Shown: piece by piece, positions 14,592 through 14,864 of the stretch
How the letters are laid out: each line of letters begins with the position of its first letter
Numbering within the stretch: position 1 is the stretch's first letter
Origin: Gemmatimonadaceae bacterium
GTDB lineage: Bacteria > Gemmatimonadota > Gemmatimonadetes > Gemmatimonadales > Gemmatimonadaceae
Direction of reading: 5' to 3'
Length of the DNA stretch: 14,864 bases
Assembly (NCBI GenBank): GCA_013816695.1
Contig: JACDDZ010000017.1
Location: 1 to 14,864 of the forward strand
Made by a program: the position numbers and the translations under genes
Notes under the pieces: generated by a model
The model's database searches: none
Seen by the model: only the letters and a program-made list of their open reading frames with translations
Told to the model about the DNA's origin: nothing

Positions 14592-14864
14592 GGAGCCTGA
14601 TTTCTGGTGCGCTGATCTTTCTTGTCGCTTGCGATTCGTCGCCCGAATCCAGGTCAGCCGGCAAGCCTGCGAACGGAGGAACGGCGATACCGCTTTCCGA
14701 CAGCGCTGTACTCGCGGGACCCATGGGGAAGTCGATCGCGCGCGGAAAAGCGATCCTGGTCGCTACAAGAGACAGTCTCCCCGAAAATGTCGGGAGCAAC
14801 CTGCGCTGCTCGAGCTGTCACCTTGACGCGGGGATGAGAAAGAATGGTCTTCTCCTTGCCGGCG
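14588..14864 (+). CDS. c-type cytochrome lipoprotein, N-terminal part (TsdA/SoxA-like, partial)
   Basis: The ORF opens with ATG at 14588, overlapping the kinase stop as ATGA, and runs off the window after 92 codons. It starts with a lipoprotein signal (MRSLISGALIFLVAC, lipobox LVAC, Cys15), then a Ser/Pro/Gly-rich linker. A haem c attachment motif CSSCH (Cys74, Cys77, His78) follows, in the context VGSNLRCSSCHLDAGMRKNG. The CxxCHLDAG context is typical of the COG3258 cytochromes, which include thiosulfate dehydrogenase TsdA and SoxA-like proteins; these often carry a second haem further on, outside this window. Expected as a membrane-anchored electron carrier or oxidoreductase on the outer face of the cytoplasmic membrane. 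The function beyond 'cytochrome c' is uncertain. Confidence 0.8.
   Translation, partial: MRSLISGALIFLVACDSSPESRSAGKPANGGTAIPLSDSAVLAGPMGKSIARGKAILVATRDSLPENVGSNLRCSSCHLDAGMRKNGLLLAG

Noticed and set aside
1..14864. A mobile element, CRISPR array, tRNA/rRNA or defence system
   Set aside because: No transposase, integrase, terminal inverted repeats, regular short repeats, RNA gene or defence-type domain was seen. The window is nearly filled by recognisable metabolic and signalling genes.

Overview
The window is GC-rich, densely packed bacterial chromosome with almost no intergenic DNA. About two thirds of it (1-9561) is an aerobic phenylacetate (paa) degradation cluster. The organism is an aerobic, phenylacetyl-CoA-using bacterium. 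The fused alpha/beta 2-oxoacid dehydrogenase E1, the secreted amidohydrolase, the multi-PAS hybrid kinase and weak ribosome binding sites would fit a soil lineage such as Gemmatimonadota or a neighbouring phylum, but that assignment is an inference and no marker gene is present. There is no rRNA, tRNA, insertion sequence, CRISPR array or other sign of mobility.

Layout. (1) 1-1413, + strand: the end of paaB, then paaC and paaD, parts of the multicomponent phenylacetyl-CoA 1,2-epoxidase. The upstream part (paaA expected) lies outside the window and paaE is not present. (2) 5499-1414, - strand: paaG, paaH and a fused E1 of a 2-oxoacid dehydrogenase. The three ORFs lie in one reading frame and are separated only by single TAG codons. 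(3) 5546-9561, + strand: paaJ-type thiolase, paaY and paaZ, divergent from paaG across a gap of about 46 bp and closed by a perfect 13-bp hairpin. (4) 12223-9574, - strand: a class I/II aminotransferase followed by an exported metal-dependent amidohydrolase. (5) 12252-14864, + strand: a soluble hybrid histidine kinase/response regulator, overlapping by ATGA a c-type cytochrome lipoprotein that runs off the window.

How the genes work together. PaaABC(E) epoxidises phenylacetyl-CoA, with PaaD aiding cofactor maturation. PaaG isomerises the epoxide to the oxepin. PaaZ opens the ring and oxidises the semialdehyde. PaaJ cleaves the 3-oxoacyl-CoAs, PaaH oxidises 3-hydroxyadipyl-CoA, and PaaY removes dead-end CoA esters. 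paaF, paaI, paaK and a paaX/paaR regulator are not in the window. The unusual partner is the fused E1 gene, co-directional with and abutting paaH. One testable idea is that it makes phenylacetyl-CoA directly from phenylpyruvate, so that phenylalanine enters the pathway without PaaK; the nearby aminotransferase could supply the phenylpyruvate.

There is no gene-free stretch longer than 300 bases.
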